Shown: positions 50,019 through 59,612, numbered from the stretch's first letter. The stretch: DNA of 64,000 nt from an uncultured Eubacteriales bacterium (GCA_900540635.1 UQGU01000001.1:62001-126000); one strand, 5' to 3'. Made by a program: numbers and translations. Notes: generated by a model not told the origin, from the letters alone.

Positions 50019-50118
50019 AACAGCCACAGCAGTGTATACTGTGGCTGTTAACTGTCTTATGAATACCGCCCCTTGGGGGCGCTTTTTTGTTGACTTTCTT
50101 CCCTTTTCCACCTATAAT
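50019..50118 (+). promoter_or_regulatory. Tandem hairpins and the promoter of trmB-mnmG
   Basis: AACAGCCACAG (50019-50029) and CTGTGGCTGTT (50039-50049) pair; CGCCCC/GGGGCG with TTTTTT follows at about 50067-50088 and is a good terminator for plus-strand transcripts. Then TTGACT (50090-50095), 17 bases, TATAAT (50113-50118) forms a consensus promoter for trmB. Confidence 0.75.
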
Positions 50119-50164
50119 AAATTATTAATTGCGACAAAAACCCTTACTTACGGAGGATCACCAT

Positions 50165-50860
50165 ATGCGAATGCGGAAAATGAAGAATCTGGAGCCCAGA
50201 ATGGAGCGGTGCGCGGCGCTGCGCATCCAGGCCCCGGAGGAGAAGAAGGGGCACTGGCGGGAATTGAAGCCGGAATGCACCCAGCTCTGGGTAGAGGTAG
50301 GCTGCGGCAAGGGCAAATTCACCGCCGAAACCGCCCAGGCCAACCCCGATGTGCTGCTCATCGCCGTGGAGCGCTGCCGGGAGGCCATGGTGGTGGCCAT
50401 GGAGAAGGCCCGGGACATGGGGCTGACCAACGTTTACTACATTGATATGGACGTGGCAGAGATCGAGAACATCTTCGCCCCCGGAGAAATTGACCGGCTG
50501 TTCATCAACTTCCCCGACCCCTGGCCCCGGAAGAAGAACGCCAAGCGCCGCCTGACCCACCGGGGCTTCCTGGGCAAATACTGCCGGGTGGTCAGGGAGG
50601 GCGGCGAATTCCATTTTAAGACCGACAACGCCCCCTTGTTTGCCTTCTCCCTGGAGGAGTTCGCAGCCTGCGGCCTGGAAACCAAAAACGTCACCGACGA
50701 CCTGCACAAGGACGGCCCCGTGGGCATTATGACGGGCTACGAGGAGAAGTTCTATGCCCTGGGCACCCCCATCCACCGCTGCGAGGTGGTGTGCAAGCCC
50801 TTTGTGCTGCCCAGGGAAGAAAAGAAGGAAGCGGCAAAGGAAGAGCCCCGGGAGGCGTGA
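50165..50860 (+). CDS. trmB: tRNA (guanine-N7-)-methyltransferase
   Basis: The 231-residue SAM-dependent methyltransferase shows the family motifs [11 protein letters not shown] (SAM site) and [17 protein letters not shown] (tRNA/catalytic region). It makes m7G46 in tRNA variable loops. ATG at 50165 lies eight bases after GGAGG. mnmG follows after two bases, giving a tRNA-modification operon. Confidence 0.95.
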   Translation: MRMRKMKNLEPRMERCAALRIQAPEEKKGHWRELKPECTQLWVEVGCGKGKFTAETAQANPDVLLIAVERCREAMVVAMEKARDMGLTNVYYIDMDVAEIENIFAPGEIDRLFINFPDPWPRKKNAKRRLTHRGFLGKYCRVVREGGEFHFKTDNAPLFAFSLEEFAACGLETKNVTDDLHKDGPVGIMTGYEEKFYALGTPIHRCEVVCKPFVLPREEKKEAAKEEPREA

Positions 50861-50862
50861 GC

Positions 50863-52728
50863 ATGGCCTATTTTGTTGACAAATGCGACGTGGCCGTCAT
50901 CGGTGCGGGCCATGCAGGCATTGAGGCCGCCCTGGCCGCCGCCCGGCTGGGGCTGCACACCCTTCTCTTCACCATCAACCTGGATGCCGTGGGCAATATG
51001 CCCTGCAACCCCGCCATCGGCGGCACCGGCAAGGGCCACCTGGTCCGGGAGCTGGACGCTCTGGGGGGCGAAATGGGTCTGGCCGCGGATGCAAGCTGCA
51101 TCCAGTACCGGATGCTGAACCGGGGCAAGGGGCCTGCGGTTCACTCTCTGCGCGCCCAGGCGGACCGGCGGCGCTACCAGGAATACATGAAGCACACCCT
51201 GGAAATGCAGGAAAACCTGGAGCTCAAGCAGGCCCAGATCACGGAAATTCTCACGCAGAACGGGGCCGTGACCGGGGTGCGCACCAACCTGGGGGCGGAG
51301 TATGGAGCAAAGGCCGTGGTCATCGCCACGGGGACCTATCTGGATTCCGCCGTCATCATCGGCGAAAGCGTCATCCCCTCGGGGCCGGACGGAATGCACC
51401 CCAGCATCGGCCTGTCCGACAGTCTGCGGAAGCTGGGGCTTTCCCTGCGGCGCTTCAAGACGGGTACACCCCCTCGGGTGAACCGGCGCAGCATTGATTT
51501 TTCCAAAATGGAGCTGCAGCCGGGGGACGAAACCGTGGAGCCCTTCTCCTTCCGGACGGACCGCAAGGTCAATAACTCCGCCGTGTGCTACCTGACCTAC
51601 ACCAGCGAAAAAAACCACGAGATCATCCGGGCCAATCTGTCCAGGAGCCCCATTTACGACGGCACCATCTCCGGCGTCGGCCCCCGGTACTGCCCCAGCA
51701 TTGAGACGAAAATCGTCCGTTTCCCGGAGAAACAGCGCCACCAGCTCTTCATTGAGCCCTGCGGGCTGAATACGGAGGAGATGTACATCCAGGGCTTCTC
51801 CTCCAGTATGCCCGAGGATGTGCAGCTGGCCATGCTGCACTCCGTGCCGGGGCTGGAGCACGCGGAGATGATGCGCCCGGCCTACGCCATTGAATACGAG
51901 TGCGTAGACCCCACCCAGCTGAAGCCCACCCTGGAATGCAAGCTGGTCTCCGGCCTCTACGGGGCGGGGCAGTTCAACGGCACCTCCGGCTATGAGGAGG
52001 CCGCCGCCCAGGGACTGGTGGCCGGTATCAACGCCGCCCTGAAAATTCTGGGACGGCCCCCCATGGTGCTGACCCGGGACACCAGCTACATCGGCACCCT
52101 CATTGACGATCTGGTGACCAAGGGCACCCAGGAGCCCTACCGGATCATGACCAGCCGCTCGGAATACCGGCTGCTGCACCGGCAGGACAATGCCGACCAG
52201 CGGCTCACGGCCATTGGCGCAGAAGTGGGTCTGGTGCCCCAGAGCCGGCTGGAAGAAGTGAACGCCAAATACGCCTCCGTCCGCCGGGAGATCAACCGCC
52301 TGGAAAGCAGCGGCGTGCCCGGAAGTCAGGCGCTGAACGAAATGCTTGCCGCCCGGGATACGGCCCCGGTGACCAATTCCGCGCGGCTTGCGGACCTGCT
52401 GCGCCGCCCCCAGGTCAGCTATGCGGACCTGGCCCCCTTCGATGGCTCGCGGCCGCCCCTGCCCGCCGCCGTGACGGAAGAGGTGGAGATCCAGGTGAAA
52501 TACGCGGGGTACTTAGCCCGGCAGGAGAAGCAGGTTGCGGAGTTCCGGAAGGAGGAGGCCCGGCTGCTGCCCCCGGACATGGACTACACGTCCATCCAGG
52601 GGCTTCGCCTGGAGGCCCGGCAGAAGCTCCAGGACATCCGCCCCGTCTCCCTGGGCCAGGCCGGCCGCATCTCCGGGGTAAGCCCGGCAGATATCGCAGT
52701 GCTGATGATCTATCTGGAAAACAATTGA
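50863..52728 (+). CDS. mnmG: tRNA U34 carboxymethylaminomethyl modification enzyme MnmG
   Basis: The 621-residue FAD protein has the dinucleotide motif [19 protein letters not shown] (about 11-29), [17 protein letters not shown] and the GidA signature [12 protein letters not shown]. With MnmE it places the carboxymethylaminomethyl group on wobble uridine. Start at 50863 follows GGGAGG. The common genomic partner mnmE is not in this window. A TTGACAGTTGAC-rich repeat begins at its stop codon. Confidence 0.95.
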   Translation: MAYFVDKCDVAVIGAGHAGIEAALAAARLGLHTLLFTINLDAVGNMPCNPAIGGTGKGHLVRELDALGGEMGLAADASCIQYRMLNRGKGPAVHSLRAQADRRRYQEYMKHTLEMQENLELKQAQITEILTQNGAVTGVRTNLGAEYGAKAVVIATGTYLDSAVIIGESVIPSGPDGMHPSIGLSDSLRKLGLSLRRFKTGTPPRVNRRSIDFSKMELQPGDETVEPFSFRTDRKVNNSAVCYLTYTSEKNHEIIRANLSRSPIYDGTISGVGPRYCPSIETKIVRFPEKQRHQLFIEPCGLNTEEMYIQGFSSSMPEDVQLAMLHSVPGLEHAEMMRPAYAIEYECVDPTQLKPTLECKLVSGLYGAGQFNGTSGYEEAAAQGLVAGINAALKILGRPPMVLTRDTSYIGTLIDDLVTKGTQEPYRIMTSRSEYRLLHRQDNADQRLTAIGAEVGLVPQSRLEEVNAKYASVRREINRLESSGVPGSQALNEMLAARDTAPVTNSARLADLLRRPQVSYADLAPFDGSRPPLPAAVTEEVEIQVKYAGYLARQEKQVAEFRKEEARLLPPDMDYTSIQGLRLEARQKLQDIRPVSLGQAGRISGVSPADIAVLMIYLENN

Positions 52729-52953
52729 CAATTGACAGTTGACAGTTGACAATTCGAAGCAATAGTTGAAATGCTGTTATTCTGAAAAGGTGGCCAGAGG
52801 GCGCTCCTTGGCTCCCCTGAAAGGGGAGCCAAGCATGCGGCTATTACGAACCGCTCTATCATCGAACGCCCCTCTTCCACCGCTGCTTTCCATTCAAAAC
52901 CGTCCCGTAGGGACACCACAACTGTCAACTGTACACTGTCAACTGTCAACTCC
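52725..52953. repeat. Repeat bounded by TTGACAGTTGAC and its inverse
   Basis: From 52725, TTGACAATTGACAGTTGACA and further repeats of the same hexamer; near 52918-52951 the inverse GTCAACTG occurs three times. Between them lie GGCTCCCCT-gaaa-GGGGAGCC (about 52810-52834) and ACGCCCCTCTTCCACCGCTG, a fragment of the hairpin repeat seen at 1003-1196. No gene is seen in the 52729-53017 gap. Confidence 0.6.
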
Positions 52954-53017
52954 TATTAGTCACATTCTCCGCCCACCTGCATACACTGTACCGTGAAACG
53001 GAATGTGGAGGTGCGCT

Positions 53018-53944
53018 ATGTCCATTGTGCAAACGGATGTGCCCATGACCTATGGGCTGTGTCACGAGACCATTGAGAAAATTGTGGAAGCCTACCCGGT
53101 GTGCAGCAGCCGCTGCATCGGGACCACGGCCTTTGGCCGGGAGATCGAGGCCATGGCCATCGGCAGCGGGGGACGAACGGTGCTCTTCACCGCCGCCCAC
53201 CATGCCAACGAGTGGATCACGGCCACGGTGCTGCTGAAATTCGCCGAGGAGCTGTCCAGAGCCATTCTGGAAAAGGGACAGGTATACGGCATTCCCGCCA
53301 ATTTATTCGAAGAGAACTGTCAGATCTTCCTGGTGCCCATGGTTGACCCGGACGGGGTGGATCTGGTGACGGGAGGCATTGCCCAGGGCAGCATTCAATG
53401 GGAGCAGGCAAAGCGCCTGTCCAATAACTGCCCCTCCGTCCCCTTCCCGAATGGCTGGAAGGCCAACCTGCTGGGGGTGGACCTGAACCTCCAGTACCCC
53501 GCCGGATGGCTCCAGGCAAGAGAGATCAAATTCTCCCAGGGCTACACCAGGCCCGGCCCCCGGGACTATGTGGGCAAGGCCCCCCTGACCCAGCGGGAGA
53601 GCCGGGCTCTGGCAGACTTCACAAGCTACCTAGACCCCGCCCTGATCCTGGCCTACCACACCCAGGGGGAGCAGATCTACTGGAAGTATGACGACATCGA
53701 CGTGCCCGGCGCGTTGGCTCTGGGGCAGGAATTCGCCAGACTGTCCGGCTATTCCTTAGAGGAGACCCCCTACGCCTCCGGCTTTGCGGGCTACAAGGAC
53801 TGGTTCATCAAGGTCTGGCGGCGGCCCGGCTTCACCATTGAGGCAGGGCTGGGCGAGAATCCCCTGCCCATTTCCCAGTTCGACACCATCTATGCGAAGA
53901 ATCTGGGCATTCTGACCACCGCCGCCCTGGGACTGCCCGCATAG
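53018..53944 (+). CDS. M14-family zinc carboxypeptidase (gamma-D-glutamyl-diamino acid endopeptidase-like)
   Basis: The 308-residue metallopeptidase has zinc ligands H62 and E65 in HHANEW and a third in LAYHTQGEQIYW, with the catalytic Glu in FTIEAGLG. This matches the M14C subfamily that cuts gamma-D-Glu-diaminopimelate bonds of peptidoglycan peptides. No signal peptide is seen, so it acts inside the cell, for muropeptide recycling or in the spore mother cell. The ATG at 53018 follows GGAGG. Confidence 0.85.
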   Translation: MSIVQTDVPMTYGLCHETIEKIVEAYPVCSSRCIGTTAFGREIEAMAIGSGGRTVLFTAAHHANEWITATVLLKFAEELSRAILEKGQVYGIPANLFEENCQIFLVPMVDPDGVDLVTGGIAQGSIQWEQAKRLSNNCPSVPFPNGWKANLLGVDLNLQYPAGWLQAREIKFSQGYTRPGPRDYVGKAPLTQRESRALADFTSYLDPALILAYHTQGEQIYWKYDDIDVPGALALGQEFARLSGYSLEETPYASGFAGYKDWFIKVWRRPGFTIEAGLGENPLPISQFDTIYAKNLGILTTAALGLPA

Positions 53945-53982
53945 AAGTCTTTTCACGCGATCCCACGAAAGAGAGAAGCACC

Positions 53983-54765
53983 ATGGTCGTATTTTTTGAC
54001 ATAGACGGAACCATCATTGACGAGAAAACCCAGGAAATCCCCCCTTCCGCCGTTCGTGCCGTGGCACGGCTGGCGGAAAATGGGCATATGCCGGTGATCA
54101 ACACCGGCAGGCCCTATTCCCATATCGACCCCAGTGTCAAGGCCATGGCCTTCCGGGGCTACGTCTGCGGCTGCGGCATGGAGGTTCGGCTGGGGGACCG
54201 CTGGCTCTACCGGAAAAAGCCCGATTCTGCCCTCTGCGCCTACGTGGCCGAAGCAGTCCGAAAATTCGATATCCTGCCCCTTTACGAGGGTGACGACGGC
54301 ACCGTCATGTATGAGCCGGACTGCTGGGAACTGCCTTTCATCCGCGAAGAGCTGGACCGGATGCGGAAGAAGGGCTTTCGGGTCTATCCCCGGCAGGAGC
54401 ACCCGGATTTCATGAAATTCATCAGCTTCTCCCGGTCGGAAACGGCCCAGCAAGGCTTCTGCCAGGCCATGGCCCCCTACTTTGAGATCATCGATCGGGG
54501 CGGCAACCATTTCACGGAATACGTGCTCAAGGGCTGCTCCAAGGCGGGCGGGCTGCTGGCGCTGCTGGAAGCGCTGGGGGTGCCGAAGCGTGAAACCCTG
54601 GCCATCGGCGACAGCACCAACGATCTGCCCATGTTCCGCGCTGCGGCCCACACCGTCTGCCTGGGCGGCGGCATGGAAGAGGTAAAAGCGGTTGCCGAGT
54701 ACGTCACCGCCCCGGTCATGGAGGACGGCATTGAAAAGGCCCTCGCCCACTTTGGGCTGATATGA
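53983..54765 (+). CDS. HAD-superfamily (Cof-type) phosphatase
   Basis: The 260-residue protein has HAD motif I FFDIDGTIID (D6, D8), a Cof-type cap (about 85-185) and motif IV GDSTNDLPMF. Members hydrolyse sugar phosphates, flavin or pyridoxal phosphates with low specificity, so the substrate is open. It follows the M14 gene after 38 bases and ends at a bidirectional terminator. Confidence 0.88.
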   Translation: MVVFFDIDGTIIDEKTQEIPPSAVRAVARLAENGHMPVINTGRPYSHIDPSVKAMAFRGYVCGCGMEVRLGDRWLYRKKPDSALCAYVAEAVRKFDILPLYEGDDGTVMYEPDCWELPFIREELDRMRKKGFRVYPRQEHPDFMKFISFSRSETAQQGFCQAMAPYFEIIDRGGNHFTEYVLKGCSKAGGLLALLEALGVPKRETLAIGDSTNDLPMFRAAAHTVCLGGGMEEVKAVAEYVTAPVMEDGIEKALAHFGLI

Positions 54766-54771
54766 AAAATC

Positions 54772-54803
54772 CCCCTGCCGCATTTTTGCGGCAGGGGAGA
54801 TTT
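54772..54803. terminator. Bidirectional terminator between HAD and PAP2 genes
   Basis: CCCCTGCCGC (54772-54781) and GCGGCAGGGG (54788-54797) pair perfectly. TTTTTT follows on the plus strand and GATTTTTC on the minus strand, serving both convergent genes. Confidence 0.9.
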
Positions 54804-54804
54804 T

Positions 54805-55407
54805 TTACTCTTCGATGTATTTTCCCTTATACACGAACTTCTTGTAGATGGCGTTCACGATCAGGTTGCCCAGGATGCCGAAGAGGATGCCCAGGACCAC
54901 GGAGACCAGCACGTCAGTCGGATAGTGGACGTACAGGTACAGCCGGGAGAAGGCGATCAGGATTGCAAGGACGGTTGCGGGGATGCCCAGGCGCTTGTCG
55001 TGGAGCATGAGCACCGTGCAGGCTTCGAAGGAGGCGATGGTATGGCCGGAGGGGAAGGAATAATCGTTCAGGCCCTTGACGAGCAACGTGATCTCTCTTC
55101 CGTATTCCTGCAATTGGAAATTGTAAGGCCGGATGCGGGCCACCTGGGGCTTGAGGAAGATATTGCAGACAAGCAGGCCCAAAATCAGGGCCATACCCAT
55201 GGAAAACCCGGTTTTTCGGTACTTTGCGAAGAACAGCAGGGTCACTGCCACCAGAATCCAGAACACGCCGCCGTCGCCGAAGAGGGTGACAATGGGCATG
55301 GCCTTATCCAGGAATGTACATTGCAGATGAGCCTGAATCCAGTCCAGGATGGGCAGGTCGAAGGACACTGCCAGAGAGTTCAAAAGCGCTTGCAGTGCTG
55401 CAAACAT
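54805..55407 (-). CDS. PAP2-family membrane phosphatase
   Basis: The 200-residue membrane protein has the three PAP2 motifs: KPQVARIRP (K-x6-RP), SFPSGHT and SRLYLYVHYPTD (SR-x5-H-x3-D). Such enzymes dephosphorylate undecaprenyl pyrophosphate or phosphatidic/phosphatidylglycerol phosphate outside the membrane. ATG at 55407 is seven bases after AAAGGAG; an ATG at 55413 is too close to it. The hairpin RNA candidate lies immediately upstream on the other strand. Confidence 0.9.
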   Translation of the reverse strand: MFAALQALLNSLAVSFDLPILDWIQAHLQCTFLDKAMPIVTLFGDGGVFWILVAVTLLFFAKYRKTGFSMGMALILGLLVCNIFLKPQVARIRPYNFQLQEYGREITLLVKGLNDYSFPSGHTIASFEACTVLMLHDKRLGIPATVLAILIAFSRLYLYVHYPTDVLVSVVLGILFGILGNLIVNAIYKKFVYKGKYIEE

Positions 55408-55422
55408 GGGCATTCTCCTTTA

Positions 55423-55588
55423 CTGCGGAAACTCCGAACAAATCGTCGGCGGCTGACAGCGGATCTTTTGCTCCCATGCCGCAGGATTGAAAATGGGAAA
55501 TACATACAGTATTCCCTCATTTTCAATCCCTTGCCTGGAAGCAAAATCTCTCGCTGACAGCTCTTGCCGATTTATTCAGAGCTTCCTT
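55423..55588 (+). ncRNA. Long-hairpin RNA candidate, copy A
   Basis: It runs from CTGCGGAAACTC to AGAGCTTCC, pairing at its ends like copy B (34120-34286, minus strand). Shared blocks are GCGGCTGA-CAGCGGATCTTTT on the 5' side and AAAATCTCTCGCTG-CAGC-CTTGCCGAT on the 3' side. The central helix is GGATTGAAAATG/CATTTTCAATCC, unlike copy B in sequence but equally paired, and the cap GGGAAATAC...GTATTCCC is kept. An intrinsic terminator follows on the same strand. It lies opposite both flanking genes, so it is not a leader of a plus-strand gene. No promoter was identified with certainty. Confidence 0.55.
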
Positions 55589-55594
55589 TTTATT

Positions 55595-55619
55595 CCCTTC
55601 ATGAAGGGTTTTTCTTTTT
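55595..55619 (+). terminator. Intrinsic terminator after the hairpin RNA, copy A
   Basis: The palindrome CCCTTCATGAAGGG (55595-55608) is followed by TTTTTCTTTTT on the plus strand. No protein gene on that strand precedes it, which supports an RNA gene. Confidence 0.75.
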
Positions 55620-57219
55620 ATTCCGCGTTTTCGAACAGGGCGTAGAGCGTCATGGGCTCCAGGGTGGTGCCGGCGGGGACGGTTACCTGGCCGTTTTCAT
55701 CGGGGGTGAAGACCACGGTGAGCTCCGTGCGGCCGTTGACGGTGGTCTCCTTGACCCAGCCGGAGAAGATCTTACCCTCGGGGGCGGTGATGACGGGGGT
55801 CATCAGGGTTGCGGCGTCGGTTTCATAGAACTGGCTGGACAGGGTGATGCCGTCGGTCAGGTCGCTGATGAAGGTGATGCGGACCTTGCCCACGGGCTTG
55901 GTCACATCCTTATTGGTCATGCCGTAGCAGACCCAGTTGCCGTTCTTCAGGCGGAAGAACATGGATTCCTCCACGTCGTAGGAGGACAGGCTGCCGTCCT
56001 TCAAGGTGACCTGCATGGTCAGGCTGGCCTTGCAGGAGAACAGCTCATCGGTATACTTGACGTAATCGGTGATGGTCTCATCCAGGAACTTATGGCCCCG
56101 GTCGGTGTTCATCCACAGCTCGGCACCGATCTTCATAATGTTCTTGTAGGCATCGGAGTTGGAATCGAAATACTTGGCAACGTTCTGCCGTGCGCCGCTG
56201 GCATTGATCATATAGCCGGAGTAGGCCTCCAGAGCACCCATGACCGCCGTCTTTTCCGCATCGGAAATGGCCGTTGCCTCGGTCTGCTCCACGAACATGC
56301 CCTTCTCCTCGTCATAGACCACAGGCATCTCCGTGCCGGACTGGTCCTGAATGGAGACGGTGGGCCGCATCATCAGGCCCGTGATGCTCTGGACGTCGAT
56401 CTTGGCACCCACGGTGCCAACGGGCAGGAATTCCTCGGCAGAGGTGGAGGTGGTCTGGATGGTGAAGCTGTCGTCCAGCTCCACGCCGTTGACGAAGGCT
56501 CTGTGGCCATCCACCTTCTGGATCAGGTAGCCGTCGGCCCGGTCGAAGATCAGTTCCACCTTGCCCAGCTCCCAGTCGGGGATGTCGGTCTTCTTGGTGG
56601 CCTGGTTGGTCAGATAGAAGGCGCCGATGCGCTCATCGCCCAGCTTTACATAATACTTCTTGCCCTGGGACAGGCCGGCAGAGGTCTCGGTATAGGTCAG
56701 CTGGGTGCCCCCCACCTTCTGGGTCATGTAGGCTGCGAAGGCATCCTTGCCCTCATAAGCGGTGTCCTGGCAGCCTGCCTGTTCATAGAGGCTGGCCCAA
56801 TCGGGGCTGGCGAAGAGCTGATTGAAAACCTCCTGGCTCTTGGCCGTGGGCTGGGCGGCTTCATAGTCCACCAGCCAACCGTCCAGCCAGTTGACGCCGA
56901 CGACCATGCCCAGGCAGAACACGGCGATCAGCAGGAAATACAGGGTATAGAAAATGATGCTGTCCAGGTGCGGTCCCTTCTTCGCAGGCGCGGGAGCCGG
57001 TGCGGGCCGCTGCTGGGGGCGGGCACCTTGAGGCCGGGGCTGCTGGGTGCCCTGAGGCCGGGCCTGCTGGGGCCGGGCCTGGGGCATCTGCTGCCGGGCG
57101 GCGTTGGCTGCGCTCTGGTGGGGCTTATAGGCCTGCCGGGTTTCCTCCCGGGTCTGCTCCGGCGTATAGCCGGGCTGGGCAGCGGGACGATTCTTTGCTT
57201 CAAATTTTCCTTGATACAT
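55618..57219 (-). CDS. Membrane-anchored protein with Pro/Gln-rich N-terminus, unknown
   Basis: This 533-residue protein has a cytoplasmic tail rich in Pro, Gln, Arg and Ala (about 10-85), one membrane segment (about 90-112) and a large extracytoplasmic part. Near the C-terminus, DNGQVTVPAGTTLEPMTLYALFE is a beta-repeat-like ending. No catalytic motif is seen. It follows the phosphodiester-glycosidase gene by 12 bases and is probably co-transcribed with that gene and the glycosyltransferase, which points to envelope glycan work. Confidence 0.65.
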   Translation of the reverse strand: MYQGKFEAKNRPAAQPGYTPEQTREETRQAYKPHQSAANAARQQMPQARPQQARPQGTQQPRPQGARPQQRPAPAPAPAKKGPHLDSIIFYTLYFLLIAVFCLGMVVGVNWLDGWLVDYEAAQPTAKSQEVFNQLFASPDWASLYEQAGCQDTAYEGKDAFAAYMTQKVGGTQLTYTETSAGLSQGKKYYVKLGDERIGAFYLTNQATKKTDIPDWELGKVELIFDRADGYLIQKVDGHRAFVNGVELDDSFTIQTTSTSAEEFLPVGTVGAKIDVQSITGLMMRPTVSIQDQSGTEMPVVYDEEKGMFVEQTEATAISDAEKTAVMGALEAYSGYMINASGARQNVAKYFDSNSDAYKNIMKIGAELWMNTDRGHKFLDETITDYVKYTDELFSCKASLTMQVTLKDGSLSSYDVEESMFFRLKNGNWVCYGMTNKDVTKPVGKVRITFISDLTDGITLSSQFYETDAATLMTPVITAPEGKIFSGWVKETTVNGRTELTVVFTPDENGQVTVPAGTTLEPMTLYALFENAE

Positions 57220-57231
57220 CTTCGTCCCTCC

Positions 57232-58401
57232 TTACTTGACCATCCAGAAGTCCGGCATTCTTCTGGGCTCGGACTGCAGCACGGAATAGCTGTTGATCCG
57301 GTTGACGGTGCCGGCGGTATCCCGGTAGTACATAATGGTAGAAGAGCCGCCGTCCATATTGCAGGCGTTGTAAGCGCCGTATTCCTGCATGATGTCGATG
57401 ATATCCTTATAGGTGGCACCGATGGAGCCTGCCTGACGGCCGTCGGCGCAGACGAAGATCACAGCGCCGTCCTGCCGCTGGCCGATGGCGGTACGGGGGT
57501 TGTAGCCGGAGTTGCCGGAGTAAACGCCCTGGTTGACCTCGCCGTTGACGATCAGCACGGGGCCGAACTCGCAGCCGTCCCGGATGTTCTGCTCCATGGC
57601 CTGACTGGCGGTCATGGACTGGGCGACCACCAGAACATCGTCGGTATTAAATCCCGCGAAGCCCTTCTCGGGAACCAGATCATCATACTGGTCGGAAACC
57701 ACCTTGCCGCCGCAAATGGTCAGGCCCGCAGGCACGGAGCCAACGGTGGCGTTGGCGGTACCGTCATCGTTAAAGGCACCGGCGTTGATGACCGCGGTGA
57801 TCTCCGGATAGCTGTCCATAACCTGGTTCACCCGGATACCGGGGTTGGAGGTGGAGAAGCCGGAGGCATTGGAACCGTTGTAATTGTAGGAAGCTCCCAG
57901 GGATACCCGGGAGGGGTCTTTGATAACCATAATATGGGCGGTGAAGGTATTGCCCTTATACTCCTCGATGCGGATGCCGTCGGGGTAGTTATCCCACTCG
58001 TGGCTGTTCTCGCTGGAGATGGAGCTGCCGCGGTTGATGACGATCTGGCTCAGGTCCGTAGCCTCATCGGCCAGCTGGTCCTTACCGGCATTCTGAATGG
58101 CATCCACCTCGCTCTGGTCCATGAAGAGGCCCGGAATCCACTTGGTGGCGCTGGGCTCCAGCAAGGTCATGGTCAGCACCTTCTTGGCCTCCTGGGAGGG
58201 GCCGTTGAAGACGGTATAGGCTGCCAGGGACAGGGCACAGACGATCATAAAGATCAGGGTGAACAGCAGCAGGAAGAACCGGCGGACGATTCTTCCGAAA
58301 ACGCCGCCTTTTTTCTTCTTTTTCGGCGGCTGAACGGATACATTGGCCTGGGCCGAATAGCTGTTTGGCTGGCTTGGCCGGCGGGGCGCTTTGTCTTGCA
58401 T
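57232..58401 (-). CDS. Phosphodiester glycosidase (NAGPA/DUF2233) membrane protein
   Basis: This 389-residue protein begins with a basic cytoplasmic tail (KKKKKGG), one membrane segment (about 42-65) and ends with a NAGPA domain (about 160-385), recognisable by NPRTAIGQRQDGAVIFVCADG and ACNMDGGSSTIMYY. Family members cleave phosphodiester-linked sugars or act on exopolysaccharide and wall teichoic-type glycans. It precedes the unknown membrane protein by 12 bases and follows the GT2-GtrA gene by 10. Confidence 0.88.
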   Translation of the reverse strand: MQDKAPRRPSQPNSYSAQANVSVQPPKKKKKGGVFGRIVRRFFLLLFTLIFMIVCALSLAAYTVFNGPSQEAKKVLTMTLLEPSATKWIPGLFMDQSEVDAIQNAGKDQLADEATDLSQIVINRGSSISSENSHEWDNYPDGIRIEEYKGNTFTAHIMVIKDPSRVSLGASYNYNGSNASGFSTSNPGIRVNQVMDSYPEITAVINAGAFNDDGTANATVGSVPAGLTICGGKVVSDQYDDLVPEKGFAGFNTDDVLVVAQSMTASQAMEQNIRDGCEFGPVLIVNGEVNQGVYSGNSGYNPRTAIGQRQDGAVIFVCADGRQAGSIGATYKDIIDIMQEYGAYNACNMDGGSSTIMYYRDTAGTVNRINSYSVLQSEPRRMPDFWMVK

Positions 58402-58411
58402 AATTGTTACC

Positions 58412-59542
58412 TCACTGTTTGTCTTGCTCTTGGGAACCGTCGGCGGAATTGGCGGCTCCCTGCTTTACAAAGACCCAGCGCTGCTGGATCGTATAGCTGA
58501 TGAAATACAGGCACACCATGACGATGACATACCACAATGTACGAAGGCCGCTGGCGGTTTCCGGAACACCCAGAAGCTGGCATACACCATCGGTCAGCAG
58601 CAACTGAGCGGCCATCTGGGGCAGGGCCAGCAGATAGTATTTCAGCATGGCCTTGCCGGTGTTTTCCTCGGACTGAAACACAACTTTCTTGTTCAGGAAG
58701 AAGTTCAGCAGGGAGGATACCACTCTGGCCCCTACTGTGGGTACCACACGGTGGACAATGGCGCCGGCGGAAACCAGGACCTTATCCAGCACATAAAACA
58801 AACCCGAATCCACGCAGGCGCTGACCAGAGAGGACACGGTATAGCGGAAGAAATGGGCCAAAATCAGCTTATAGATCCGCCAGGAGTCCTTGATGGCATG
58901 GAAATGGGAGCTCTTGTTCTCCTCGATATAGACCGTGCGGATCTTGACCTCTTCATAGGGGATGCCCATGGTTTTCATAGCCAGGAGCATGTTGGTCTCG
59001 TACTCGAACCGGTCCCCGGAGACGGTGAGGAAGCGCTCCACCGCGCTGCGGGGAATGGCCCGCAGGCCGGTCTGGGTATCGGAAATGGTCATGCCGCAGA
59101 AGAGCTTCATCACCGCCGAGGTGGTATGGTTGCCGAAGCGGCTGCGCTTGGGCACATCCGGCTGATTGAAATCCCGGCAGCCTAAAATCACCTTGCCGGT
59201 TTCCAGCATCCGCTGGGTGCAGCGGCGGGTATCCTCGGGGTGATGCTGATTGTCGCCGTCCACGGTGACAACGCCCTTGCCATCGGGCCGGTTTTCCAGG
59301 AACCAGGCAAAGGCGGTTTTCAGGGCTGCGCCCTTGCCGCGATTGACCTCGTGATGGAGCAAATGAACTTCTTTATGGGTGTCCGCCGCACGCTGAAAAC
59401 GGGGCAGATTTTCGGGCTTGGAGCCGTCGTTGACCAGAATGATATCGGTAAAACCGTATTCCAGCAGGCCATCGATCACGGCGTCCAGCTTTTCATCCGG
59501 GTCAAGGGATGGCAGGACCACGGAAACTTCGGATAACTGCAT
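58412..59542 (-). CDS. GT2 glycosyltransferase fused to GtrA-like membrane domain
   Basis: Residues 1-225 are a dolichyl-phosphate-sugar synthase-like GT2 domain (IILVNDGS, VVTVDGDNQHH, DTQTGLRAIP). Residues 235-360 form a four-helix GtrA/DPMS domain. Such fusions make polyprenyl-phosphate-linked sugars and help flip them for modification of surface glycans. ATG at 59542 follows AGAGGCGAG; an extension to 59581 is unsupported. First gene of a three-gene envelope operon with its own promoter. Confidence 0.88.
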   Translation of the reverse strand: MQLSEVSVVLPSLDPDEKLDAVIDGLLEYGFTDIILVNDGSKPENLPRFQRAADTHKEVHLLHHEVNRGKGAALKTAFAWFLENRPDGKGVVTVDGDNQHHPEDTRRCTQRMLETGKVILGCRDFNQPDVPKRSRFGNHTTSAVMKLFCGMTISDTQTGLRAIPRSAVERFLTVSGDRFEYETNMLLAMKTMGIPYEEVKIRTVYIEENKSSHFHAIKDSWRIYKLILAHFFRYTVSSLVSACVDSGLFYVLDKVLVSAGAIVHRVVPTVGARVVSSLLNFFLNKKVVFQSEENTGKAMLKYYLLALPQMAAQLLLTDGVCQLLGVPETASGLRTLWYVIVMVCLYFISYTIQQRWVFVKQGAANSADGSQEQDKQ

Positions 59543-59584
59543 AATCTCGCCTCTTCTATCTTTTGGATATGATAATCTCACGGT

Positions 59585-59612
59585 ATTATAGCATATTCCA
59601 AAGGGTTTGCAA
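59585..59612 (-). promoter_or_regulatory. Promoter of the GT2-GtrA operon
   Basis: On the minus strand TTGCAA (59607-59612), 16 bases, TATAAT (59585-59590). Confidence 0.6.

Noticed and set aside
52725..52953. Short spaced repeats considered as a CRISPR array
   Set aside because: Units are about 12 bases, unequal, without spacers of constant length, and the second set is inverted. No cas genes are nearby.
55564..58500. A 978-codon open frame on the plus strand
   Set aside because: It lies opposite three well-supported minus-strand genes (membrane protein, NAGPA, start of GT2), has the His/Gly/Leu-rich look of an antisense frame in GC-rich DNA and no recognisable domain.
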